Origin: Bettongia penicillata ogilbyi
Taxonomy: Eukaryota > Chordata > Mammalia > Diprotodontia > Potoroidae
Direction: 5' to 3'
Length of the DNA stretch: 64,000 nucleotides
Assembly (NCBI GenBank): GCA_023548195.1
Contig: JAJHZJ010000311.1
Coordinates: 3,991,919-4,055,918, forward strand
The notes beneath the pieces were generated by a model. That model was not told where the DNA came from. It made no database searches and saw nothing but the letters and a program-made list of their open reading frames with translations. The translations under genes and the position numbers were made by a program. Below, piece after piece: positions 46,933 through 57,199 of the stretch (position 1 is the first letter of the stretch; each line of letters starts with the position of its first letter).

Positions 46933-46962
46933 TAAAACACACACACACACAAACACACACTA
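46933..46962. repeat. (AC)n microsatellite
   Basis: Short CA repeat inside the repeat-poor block. Confidence 0.9.
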
Positions 46963-48594
46963 GGGAAGAGGGAATCAAGAAGCCTGCAACTCCCATGGGA
47001 ACAGCTGGAATGTTGGGAGCCTGGGAACAGGCCTTCCTGGTCCCTGGGAAAGGCAGGCAGTGGGAATTCCACTGAAAATCTCCCCTTGCCATGAGGGCAA
47101 AGGATTCCAGGGACCCCTTAAGAACTCAGTTCATGGTGGAGGCAGGAGAAGGGTCCCCCACCCACTCATGCCTGGCAGGACCCCAGAGTTCAGTAGGCCA
47201 GCTGTGACGAAGATGCTGGGCAGCGTCCCCCCTCCCCCTGCTTCCCCTTCTCAATCTCAACATAATCCTCACTATTGTACAGTCCCTCTCAGCCCTCCTC
47301 AGACCCAGTCCCTTGCACAATGGAGCCTTTGCTGCCTCTGGCACTCAGTTAAGAGATGAACTCATGGTTTTTCCAAGTTTAAAAATAGCATGCCCCCCCT
47401 TTTCCCAAAGAGCCCCCCACTCCTGGGGATGCCCTTCCAGATAAGCCTCACTCTCCTTCCTCCTGCCCTGGCTCAGGTGCAGAGGACATGAGTGAGACAT
47501 CATTTATCTGGAGCAGGGGAAGGGGGCGTCGCTTCCCCCCATTCATTCTCTTCCCTACTTCTCTCCTCCCCGACACAGTCTCAGTGTCCTGTTTCCTGGC
47601 CCCAGTGATGACCACTGCAGCAGCTGTCCACTCCCCTTCCACTCTGTTTTTTGCTCCCCATCCTCTTCCCCCCCCAAACAACCCCCATCAAAGAAATCTC
47701 CTCCCACCCTCTTGCCTCAGTCTTCTCCACCCCAGTGTTCCTGCTGGGAGTTCCTAAGCCTTCCCCTAGGACTTCATGGGAAGCCCTCCGAGTTGACTCC
47801 TAATTGTTCTTTGCACGTACTATGTAGGCATTTAATATTTGTGGTATGCAGCTGCAGATTCATCTTTATCAGCTGGAGCTTCCTTCCTCCTTCCCGCTCT
47901 TATGTCCCCTCTACCCCTATCGGAAGGGTGGTAACCTTATGATTATAAAAAATGTAGAAGCCTATGGGAGAACCAGAAGGAAAGACTCAAGTGTTCCAAC
48001 TCAACATTAGTGAGCCCCCAGATGAGAGGATCTGGGTGGGAGTTTTTTGGGGGGGCAAACAGCTACTTTTTTCCACATCTTCAATACCCTTGGACCCTAA
48101 AACCTATCTCAACCAACTTCCTCTCCCAATTGCCCCCTTGGACTCCCAGTGTAAGTTTCCCTGCTTCTCACCTCCACCAGAAAGGAAGACTATGAATGGA
48201 GACTGGACAGAAGCTGTGGTGCTTGCCTCAGTTTCCTAATTTGCAATCCAGCCAAATCCCACAGATTCAGAAAAGTAATTCCAGTCTTCTGGGCTCTTAA
48301 GTTCTTGAGAAACTCCCAGTCTGGCTAAGCTCTGAGAGGCTGGGGAGAGAAAATGAACTTATTCCCCTGACAGAGGGAAGAAATAATGAGGCATGGAATT
48401 AAAATATTGCTTCCATTTGATTATCTCATCCAATCCTCTGTCTCTAGTCTGGACTTCTAACCCAGCTCACACAGATGAGTCTCATTTGGCTTTAGAGATA
48501 CCCTGAGAAGATTTCAGAAGGAGCCTCCCCAATAACACACTCTGCTGTATTACAACCTCTGCTTTTGTGAAGGTCTTTCATAGGATGATAGTCA

Positions 48595-50250
48595 ATCAGC
48601 CAGTCAGTCAACAAACATTTAATTAAGTGAATGAGGCACTGTGCTAAGCTCTGGAATACAAAGGAAGACAAAAATAGTCCCTGACCTCCAGGAGTTCATT
48701 CTACTGGGGAAGACAACATGCAAACAATTATGGTATGTATATGCAAGGTATACACAGAGTTAATTGGAGGTGATCTCAGAAGGAAAGTAGTGTGTGTGTA
48801 GAGAGAGTGAAAGGGAACTAAGAAAGGCATCTTGCAGAAGGTGGGATTTGAGCTGAGTCTTGAAGGGACACTAATAAAGTCAGAACATGAGAAAGGAGAA
48901 CATCCTAGACTTGGGGGACAGCTAAGAAAAAGGCTTAGAACAGGAAGGTGGAGCAAGGAGGTTGGTGGTAGTGAGATTATATAGTATGTGGAAGGGAGTC
49001 AAGAGTAAAAAAACTGAAAAAGTCAGGTTATAAAGGGCTTTAAAAGCCAAACACGATTTTGTATTTCCTCCTGGAGGCAATAGGAAACCAACGGAGTGTA
49101 CTGAGTAGGAGGGTGACAGGATTAAACCTGCAGGCACTATCAGATGAGTGGAGAATGGACTGGAGTAGCAAGAGACTGATGTAGGGAGACCCATCCAGAG
49201 ACTATTAAAGAAGTTCAGATTTGAGATAATGAGGACCACCACAGAGTGGGGGCAATGTCAGAGTAGAAAAGCATATGTATGGAAGAGATATGGTGAAGAC
49301 AGAAATGGTGTCTGTTGGCAAACAGATTGGATACATGGGGTTAGAGAGAATTAGGCTCAGCTGAGGGTGACACCTAGGTTGTGAGCCTAGGTGATGGAGA
49401 GAATGGTGATACCCTTGACAGTAACTGAGTTAGTTTAAAAGGGGGGAAGGTTTGGGAGAAAAGATAATGAGTTCAGTTTGGGATATATTGAGTTTAAGAT
49501 GTCTATGGGAAGCAGTCCAAAATGTACAAAAAATAATTGATGATGCAAGATTGGAGGTCAAGAGAGAGTTTAGGGATAAATAAATATATCCATTAAATTA
49601 AGCAATTAAAAGATCATTGGGAACTTTGGAGAGTGTTAGTTGAATGATGAGGTTAGAAACCAGATTTCAGAGAGTTTAGAAGCTAGAGGAGAGGAAGTAG
49701 AAGATTTGAATGTAGATAATTTTTTCAACTCTTTAAGAAGGGAGGGAGAGACACAGGATGGGAGCTGCTATAGCCTATCAAGAATGGTGGATCAAGAGAG
49801 GCTCTTTTAAGCGTAGAAGAGACATGAGTATGTTTGCACATAACAGGAAAGGATCTAGTAGTTAAGGAGAAAAGGAGTTAAAGATTAAAGAGGGTGTTGA
49901 TCAAGGGGAGAATCCTCTGAAGAAGGCAGGATAGGATGGGATGGATTGGGATAGGAAGGAATCAAAGAAGCATGTAAGTATTTGTCTTGTCAAGAAGGGC
50001 CATCATTTCATGAGAGACAGGGCTGGAGGAGATAGTGGGGGAAGATTCCTAAATGATATGAAATGAAAAAAGAGCTCTCAGCAAGTGGCATCAACTTTTC
50101 ATTGATGTATGGATGAGCTCCTCATCTGGAGAGATGGGCCAAAGGGATGTCAGGGGAGCCTTGAGGAGGGATGAAGAGGTTTAGAATAGCCATTGTGGTA
50201 AGTTAGAGAAAGAATTGCTTAGGGAGAAGTAAAAAGATTGCCTTGCTGCA
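48595..50250 (-). mobile_element. CR1/L2-clade LINE, long 3' portion
   Basis: Antisense text in family order: gtgctaagctctggaataca, attctactggggaagacaac followed by atgc, gggctttaaaagccaaacac, aataggaaaccaacggagtg, gttcagtttgggatatattg followed by agtttaagatg, tttcatgagagacagggctg. The minus-strand frame near 49060 reads CLAFKALYNL, the ORF C-terminus. About 1.65 kb, the longest copy of this family in the window. Inactive. Confidence 0.75.
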
Positions 50251-50261
50251 GGTAACTGGAT

Positions 50262-50700
50262 GACCTCAGAAGCCACTGAGTCCAAACCCTTCATTTTGCA
50301 GATGAGGAAACTGAGGCCCTGAAGAGTAAATGATTGGTCCAAGGTCACTTATAAGTTGTGTCAGAGACAGGATTTAGTCTCTTACTCCTATGCTTTTCCC
50401 ACTTTCTTTGGTTTAACTTAACCCCTTCCTGCTATAATGATAACAGGAGCAACAACATTAATAACATTTGACTTTAAGATTTAGAAAATACTTTACACAT
50501 ATTGTCTCATTTGAACATCACATTGTGATAGGAATTGTAGCTATTTTTGTTCCCATTCCGCAGATGTAAAAACTAAGGCTCAGAGAGGTCAAGTGATTTG
50601 TCTAAGATCAAACAGGCTAATAAATGTAGCAGCTGGGATTTAAATCTGCCTCCTGACTCTAAAGTCAGTGTGCTTTCCCTCACACCACACTATTTAACCT
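50262..50700 (-). mobile_element. Two MIR/CORE-type SINE pieces
   Basis: 50275-50400 has cagatgaggaaactgaggcc; 50455-50700 has ctttacacatattgtctcat, ggtcaagtgatttgtctaag and the terminal ctcctgactctaaagtcagt. Confidence 0.75.
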
Positions 50701-50889
50701 AATTTTTCCTGTTTCCAGCTCCACAGAGTTAGGAAGCAGCCATTTATCACCTCCCAAAACCTCCCCTACACTTTCTTCTCATTCCTTTTTCTATTTCCTA
50801 ACTTACTCCTTACACTCCCATCACTTTCATTCCTCTTGGAATCCTCTACAATGTTACTCACTCCATCTCTTCTGGTTTCCTTCTGAAAT

Positions 50890-52564
50890 CAATAAAACAT
50901 CTCAAGTCTAGCTGAAAGAGATAGAGAAATTCCATTTAAAATAACTATAGACAATATAAAATACTTGGGAGTCTACCTGCCAAGACAAACCCAGGAACTA
51001 TATGAACACAATTACAAAATACTTTTTACACAGACAGATCTAAACAATTGGAGAAATATCAATGGCTCATGGGGAGGTTGAGTCAAAATGATAAAAAGGA
51101 CAATTCTCCCTAGGTTAATTTACTTATTCAGTGCCATGCCAATCAAACTACCAAAATTTATTCTATAGAGACAAAATTCACCTGAAGAACAAAAGGTCAA
51201 GAATACTGAGGAAATCAATGAAAAAGAGGTCCTAGCAGTGCCAGATTTCAAACTGTTTTACAAAGTAGTAGTAATCATGAAAACAATCTGGTACTAGCTA
51301 AGAAATAGAGTGGTAGATCAGAGAACTAGATTAGGTATATAATACACTGTAATAAATGACCACAGTAATCTAGTATTGGATTAAACCCAAAGATCCAAGT
51401 CTTTGGAACAAGAATTTGCTATTTGACAAAAATTGCTGTGAAAAATGGAAAGCAGTTTGGCAGAAACTAGATATAGACCAGCATCTCACATCATATACCA
51501 AGATAATGTCCAAATATGTATACAATTCAGACACAGGGGTTGGTATCACAAGCATATTACCAGAACATAGAAAATTATACCTGTCAGATCTATGGATAAG
51601 GGTAGAACTAAACAGGAGGTGAAAAGGATCACAGGAATTAAAATGGATAATTTTGCTTACATTAAATTTTAAAAATTTTTGCACAAGCAAAACTAATGCA
51701 GTCAAGATTCAAAGGAAAGCAGGAAACTGAGGGGAAATTTTTACAGCAAGTTTCTCTGATAAAGGCCCAGTTCTCAAACACATAGGGAACTGAATCAAAT
51801 TTATAAAAATATGAGCCATTCCTCAATTGATAGTTAAAGTAAATATGAACAGGCAGCTTTCAGATAAAGAAATCAAAGTTATCTATAGTCACATAAAAAT
51901 GCTCTAAATCACTCTTGATTAGGGAAATGCAAATTAAGAACTCTGAGATACCACCTCACACCCACCAAATTGGCTAATGTGACAAATAAAGAAAATGATA
52001 AATGTTGGAGGGTATGTGGAAAAATTGGAATACTAATGCACCATTGGTGGAATTGTGAATTGATCCACCCATTCTGGAGAGCAATTTGGAAGTATGTACA
52101 AAGGGCTAGCAAACATACCCTTTGACCCAGCAATATTACTACTAGGTCTGTGAGATGAAAGAAAAAGTCAAAAGACTCATACTTATAAAAATATTTATGG
52201 CAGCTCTTTCTGTGGTGGCAAAGAATTGGAAATTGAGGGGATGCCCATCAATTGAAGAATGGCTGAAAAAGTTGTGGTATGGGATTATGATGGAATACTA
52301 TTATATTATATGAAATGATGAACAGGATGGCTTCAGAAAAATCTGGAAAGACTTATATGAACTGATAAAAAGTGAAATGAACAGAACCAGTAGAACATTG
52401 TATACAGTATCAGCACTATTGCATGATGATCAACTGTGAATGACTTAGTTATTCTGATTAATACAATAATCTAAAATAATTTTGAAGAATTTATAATGAA
52501 AAATGCTATCTACATCCAGAGAGAGAACTGATGGAGTCTAAGTGCAGATTGAAACATTTTTTAC
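50890..52564 (+). mobile_element. L1 LINE, ORF2 C-terminal half and start of 3' UTR
   Basis: Plus-strand remnants in order: KYLGVYLPRQTQELYEHNYK, PRLIYLFSAMPIKLPK, VLAVPDFKLFYKVVV, then the region leading to the 3' UTR (ctacatccagagagagaact). Many stops. A second L1 piece interrupts its 3' UTR, which resumes at 53387. Confidence 0.85.
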
Positions 52565-53386
52565 CCAAACAAGTTATTTTTATGTATTTATTAGCTTATT
52601 TATTTTTAGTTTTCAACATTCACTTCCATAAGTTTTAAATTTTCTCCCCTTCCCTCCCCAAAATGGCATGCAGTCTGACGTAGGTTTAACACACACATTC
52701 CTGCTAACACATTTTTACATTAGTCATGTTTGCATAGAAGAATTATAATGAATGAAAAAAAAACATGAGAAAGAAAAGCAGAACAAAAAAGAAAATGGTC
52801 TGCTTTGCTTTGTATTCTGAATTGACAGTTCTTTCTCTGGATGTGAATGGCATTTTCCAAATGAGTCTTTGGAATTGTTTTAGATTATTGTATTGATCAA
52901 AATAACTAAGTCATTCACAGTTGATCATCATGTAATAGTACTAATACTGTATACAATGTTCTACTGGTTCTGTTCATTTCACTTTTTATCAGTTCATTTT
53001 AATCTGGCAATGCTGAGAACAAATAAGTCTATCAAAATCAGTCATTGAACATTGTGGCTGTTACTGTGTACAATGTTCTCTTGGTTCTGCTAACTTCACT
53101 CAGCATCAGTTTATTTACATCTTTTCAGGTTTTTCTGAAGTCTATCTGTTCATTATAGCACAATACTATTCCGTTACATTCATATACTATAACTTGTTCA
53201 GTGGTTCCCTGATTGATGGGCAACCCCTCAATTTCCAGTTTTTGGCCAACCACAAGAAGGGCTGCTATAAATAGTTTTATACATGTGGGTGTTTTTCCAA
53301 TTTTTATGATCTCTTTGGGGTAAAGACCTAGAAGTGGTATTGCTGATTCAAAGGGTATACATATTTCTATAGCCCTTTGGGCATAA
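52565..53386 (-). mobile_element. 5'-truncated L1 nested in an L1 3' UTR
   Basis: Antisense L1 3' end: ttgggcataattg-side C-terminus at the right, gttctttctctggatgtgaa in the middle, and an A/T-rich tail at the left. Flanked by ttgaaacattttttac (52549-52564) and ttgaagcattttttttac (53387-53404), a clear target-site duplication. Confidence 0.85.
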
Positions 53387-53590
53387 TTGAAGCATTTTTT
53401 TTACATTGTCTTTATTTTTCCTGCTTTTTTTCCCCAAATGGCTAATATGAAAATGTTTTACATGATTTCACATGTAGAGTTGCTATATTGCTTCCCCTCT
53501 CAATGGATGGAGGAGGGGTCAAAAGGAGGGAGAGAACTCAGAACTCAAATTTAAAAAAAAATAAATGTTAAAAATAAATATTAAATTTGA
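53387..53590 (+). mobile_element. L1 3' UTR end, continuation of the interrupted host L1
   Basis: ggctaatatgaaaatgtttt, cacatgtagagttgctatat, and an A-rich end with aaataaatgttaaaaataaa. Confidence 0.8.
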
Positions 53591-55084
53591 AGGAAAAAAA
53601 CTAAAAGAACACCTCACCACATGTTACTCACTACCTTCAATCCGTTCTTACCACCCTCAGAAAAAAAAAATACAAAAACTATCAGATTTAATTGGAGACA
53701 GAGAGCTGGAAGGTCTTATTTACTATGAACAAGGAGATTTGGCTTGACATTCATAACTGGGTGTAGATGACCAGGGAGTTCTCCCTGATTTCTAGCCTTA
53801 ATTCCAACTTTTTGGATGCTGCCCCCTACCTATTCATGATCCTTTCCCAAAGCTAAAGCAGAATCTAGAACTGTCTGTCCTTGCAGACTGCCCGATGGTT
53901 GGCTGGCTTCCCTCTCAGGCAGAAGAAAGGAAGCCAGAAGGATGGTGAGTTAATGGTGTTAAGTGGAAGGAAGGGAGGGAGGGGGAAGGGGAGGCAGTTC
54001 ACTGCTCAGTCCTTGGCCTTGTTAAAAAATTGACAGCATGTTTGAGTCATCCCTTCCTCTGTTTTTCAAACAGTGACCCTCATTCTGCCTCCACCCAAAC
54101 TGCCCCTCATACCCTTTGGGTAAACTGGGGTACCTGGACTATGATATCCCTGCCATCTAAGTCTCATGTGGATCAGAAGGCATCCTGGAATTGGAAGATT
54201 CCAGGGTCCACTCCCCTCCCCCATCCCCATATCACCCTGGCCTCTCTTTCCTAGCTATCAAAGGAGGGGGAGGGGCATAATGGGGAAGAGTTTATATCTG
54301 GAACACAGAAGCTAATGTGGTTTGTGGAGTCATCAGCTCTTCAAAACTGCGTCATCACTAATACACACACACACACACACACACATCCACACATCCACAT
54401 CATCCTTTTGTTCTTACCACTCCTATTCTTATAAGAAATCTCAGCTTCATCTACCCTACATGATGCTTTCAGCACTCCAAGTCCCAGAGTTCCCATTCAG
54501 AGTCCCCAGTCCCCCAGATCAGACCCTGGAGTAGGTTTGGGATAAAAGGTGTCCCATATTTCTTTCTCTCTCCTTTTGTCCTGAGAAGCTGATACGGACA
54601 AAGGATCCTGGGAGAGACTGGAGGATAAAGTGGTGGGATCTTTGGGGAACCCTGTCAGGATGGACCCTGGGGAATGTGATCTTGTCAGGAGGGTTTAATC
54701 TGACCTGGAAGAAGTGGGGAATTTATTTCTAGGGTTGCACTGGGTTTAAAGAAATGTTAGGGTTTCAGGGAAGTCTTTAATGAAAGAGGTTGTTTTCAAT
54801 TGTTCTACACCCCTACCCAAGCTAAAATAAAACAATTCTACCTCACCTGAGCCCCAAACAGGCAGGTTGCTCATCTGAAAACAGACAACTGAAATCAAAT
54901 CACCTTCCCAACTTGGGTTGAGCCACAATCGATGACCAGAGAAGAGCTGCTGCAGCAGATGGATGAGGTAGATCCAGAAGAGATAGGATGTGGGCCGAAG
55001 GTTCAAGGACTCTGAGCCCTCCCCCCAATCACTGGTTTCTCCTCTCTATACAAGTTACAAGGTCATTGTTATTTAGAGTTGGTA
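53591..55084. promoter_or_regulatory. Repeat-poor upstream flank of MCAM
   Basis: Mostly single-copy-looking and non-coding, with purine-rich stretches, an AP-1 consensus tgagtca at 54043-54049 followed by an ETS-like ttcct, and a CA repeat. A possible distal enhancer of MCAM; inference only. Confidence 0.3.
54361..54384. repeat. (AC)12 microsatellite
   Basis: Uninterrupted CA repeat, likely polymorphic. Confidence 0.95.
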
Positions 55085-55620
55085 GAAACCTTAGAGACCA
55101 TCTAATTCAACCAGTTTCTGGGAACTGAGGCAAGTATGCCTATTGTATGCTGAAAAAGATATGAAAATAAAGAAAACCTTTGTTCTCAAAAAGTTTACAA
55201 TCTATTAGAATGATGAGCCTATAAACGATAAGGAAAATAATGTGATAAATGAAGAGAACTCCTGTAGTGCTATAAGAGATGAGGAGAGAAAGAATACTTC
55301 AAACTGGAGGGATCAGGGAAATTCATGTAAGTGAAGTAGTACTTTTGAACAAGGGATAGACGGAGATGAGAATAGCTCCTTCCATTTAAGATAAGAATGA
55401 AGTATGGGCAGGAGGAGAAGCAACAGGGAGCAATCCAGTTTGGAAGGAAATGTACATGGAAGGGAGTTGTATGAGCTAAGGGTAAAACAGCAGACTGGAG
55501 ACAAAATGTGAATGTCCTTGAGTGCTAGAATAGGGAATTTATAGACAAGGGGAAGTCAATGAAGGTTTTTTAATCAGCATGACTGCAGCAGACATGATCA
55601 GAGCATTAATGATGCCCTTT
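55085..55620 (-). mobile_element. CR1/L2-type LINE relic
   Basis: Weak antisense order: ctcaaaaagtttacaatcta, gggaaattcatgtaagtgaa, tttatagacaaggggaagtc. A MIR-like head (gagaccatctaattcaacca) precedes it. Confidence 0.45.
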
Positions 55621-55914
55621 ATCCTTTACGAATTTGGAACCCGAAGAAAACGAATTGGGAGTTCTTAATCTTATTGTGTCATGGACCTCTTTGGAGGTCT
55701 GGTGAAGTCTGTAGACCCTTTCTCAGAATAACTTTTTTTAAAAATTCATAATTGAAGGAAATGCTAAATTTTCCTTAGTAAAAATAAAGATGTAATGTTT
55801 TTTGTCTATCCAAGTTTTGTGAACCCCAAGATTAGGAGTTCATACGTTAGAAGTTTAAGTACTTGGTAAACCTTTAAAACCTTAATAATTCTCCCTGATA
55901 TTATCTGTACAGGT
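55621..55914. other. Unassigned; resembles the tail of a marsupial repeat
   Basis: gggagttcttaatcttattg followed by tgtcatggacctctttg and later caagattaggag recall a common mammalian interspersed repeat. Family not named. Confidence 0.3.
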
Positions 55915-56060
55915 AAGGTAAAGAATCACAGAATATTAGAGGTCAGATATCATCTAGTCCAATCTCCTTGTCAAGATGAGGAAACTGAGACCCAGCCAGC
56001 CAGGAGAAAGAACTGGTCCGTCGTCGCATAGCAAATGAGTTGCAGAGCAAAATGCAAACT
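55915..56060 (-). mobile_element. MIR-type SINE fragment
   Basis: aatcacagaatattagaggt, catctagtccaatctccttg, gatgaggaaactgagaccca. Confidence 0.65.
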
Positions 56061-56473
56061 ACAGAATGTTTGTTAGCCGGTCAGGCGTTCCGAGATGCCC
56101 GGGGGTAGGCTCCCCAAACTCTGATTAGCACCAAGGAACCTCCCACTCCACACTGTTCCACAGAAGGAGTTGCTTGGAGGTGAGAATCAAAGCCGACACC
56201 ATTCAAACCCCGCCTTCCTCTGTTACCAAGCAGTCTTGGTGAGCTTGGGGCTAGGAGGAGGGGTGCTTAGCCCCTGCACTCTCCCCCTCCCCGTGCCAAA
56301 AATGTGCCAAAGGGAAACAGGAGGGGCCTCAGTAGTCGCTGGAGTGCCAGGGAGGAGCTGAGGGAGCGAGGTGGCTGGTGCAATGTCTGAAAGCAATCGA
56401 TGCCCTGGCCTGAGCTGCAGTGCTGAAAAGCAGTAGTCTGGGAGAAGCTGAGCCCGTCAGATCTTAGAAGGGA

Positions 56474-56502
56474 GGAGGCGGGGCGGGGCGGGGCGGGGCA
56501 GG
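56474..56502 (+). promoter_or_regulatory. Tandem GC boxes, (GGGGC)n
   Basis: The GGGGC pentamer repeats about four times after gaggc, giving overlapping Sp1/KLF sites. Confidence 0.8.
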
Positions 56503-57072
56503 ACTGGACTGGAAGGGTCCGGTTAACTGAGATACTGGGGACTTTGACTGGTACTTGCTCCGGGTCTGGTACTGCAGAGTTGTTGGGGGAAATTACTTAA
56601 GGAATCCAGACATTCGCGTCTCCTTGGGGTCACAGTTAAAAGGGTCCTGGGAGTGCGCGTGTGTGGGGCTGTGAGTGTTCTAGGGGAGTTTCTTGTCTAT
56701 GGGACAGGGGGCGGGCTGATTTGGAAGAGGGAGTGGTGGCGTTAGGTATCCTGGCAAAGAAAGCCAAATCCTTGATAACCTAATCTGGACTTTCTCTGTG
56801 GTTCAGCCTGTCCGACCCCCCGAGACACCTGTCCCTGTCCCCTCTTTCTCTCCCTCCTCCCATCCCCTGCCCTTAGTTAAAGACTGTAGATTTGGGGGGA
56901 CGGGAACAGGTTCTTTCTATCTTTCCTTCCCCATTCTGGCCCATGCCAACTCCAGGAAAAGGTGCAAAGTGGGACCCTGGCCCCTTGGCGTTGCGGAACC
57001 CGGAGGGGGAGGGGGGCTGCGAGAGGCGGGGCGGACGGGCTGGGAGCTCCAGGCCCCCTCCCTCCGCCCCCC

Positions 57073-57080
57073 TGACGTCA
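57073..57080. promoter_or_regulatory. Perfect CRE palindrome TGACGTCA
   Basis: Full 8-base CREB/ATF consensus 56 bases upstream of the MCAM start codon. Confidence 0.8.
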
Positions 57081-57135
57081 GCCCCCAGCCTGCTGCGAGC
57101 TAGCTCACTTGGCTTTAGCCCTCCCGCCGGGAACG

Positions 57136-57199
57136 ATGGACCTGACCAGGCTGCTCTGCACTCTTCTGCTAACCGCCTGCTGCTGCCGTCGCTCGGCTG
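57136..57199 (+). CDS. MCAM: MCAM exon 1
   Basis: Start codon and hydrophobic signal peptide (MDLTRLLCTLLLTACCC). Donor g|gtgagt, phase 1. Confidence 0.93.

Larger units (their letters stand above)
45051..48590. promoter_or_regulatory. Repeat-poor block, candidate distal regulatory region
   Basis: About 3.5 kb almost free of interspersed repeats, apart from a short MIR-like piece at 45545-45690, between LINE-dense flanks. No coding frame with recognisable homology. It carries a perfect MEF2-type ttaaaaatag near 47378 and an E-box-containing segment around 47850-47880 (gcagctgcagattcatcttt). Freedom from repeats in a 50-kb repeat desert suggests constraint; function is inferred. Confidence 0.3.
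56460..57135 (+). promoter_or_regulatory. MCAM: MCAM promoter and 5' UTR
   Basis: GC-rich, TATA-less region immediately upstream of the MCAM start codon. It has four tandem GC boxes (56474-56502), a CRE (57073-57080) and a high CpG count from about 56980 into exon 1. Sp1, AP-2 and CRE elements are known features of the human MCAM promoter (from memory), so the architecture appears conserved. The start site is not visible, but probably lies within the last 100-200 bases. Confidence 0.7.

Noticed and set aside
56474..56502. Disease-type GGGGC expansion
   Set aside because: Only about four pentamer units; ordinary tandem Sp1 sites.
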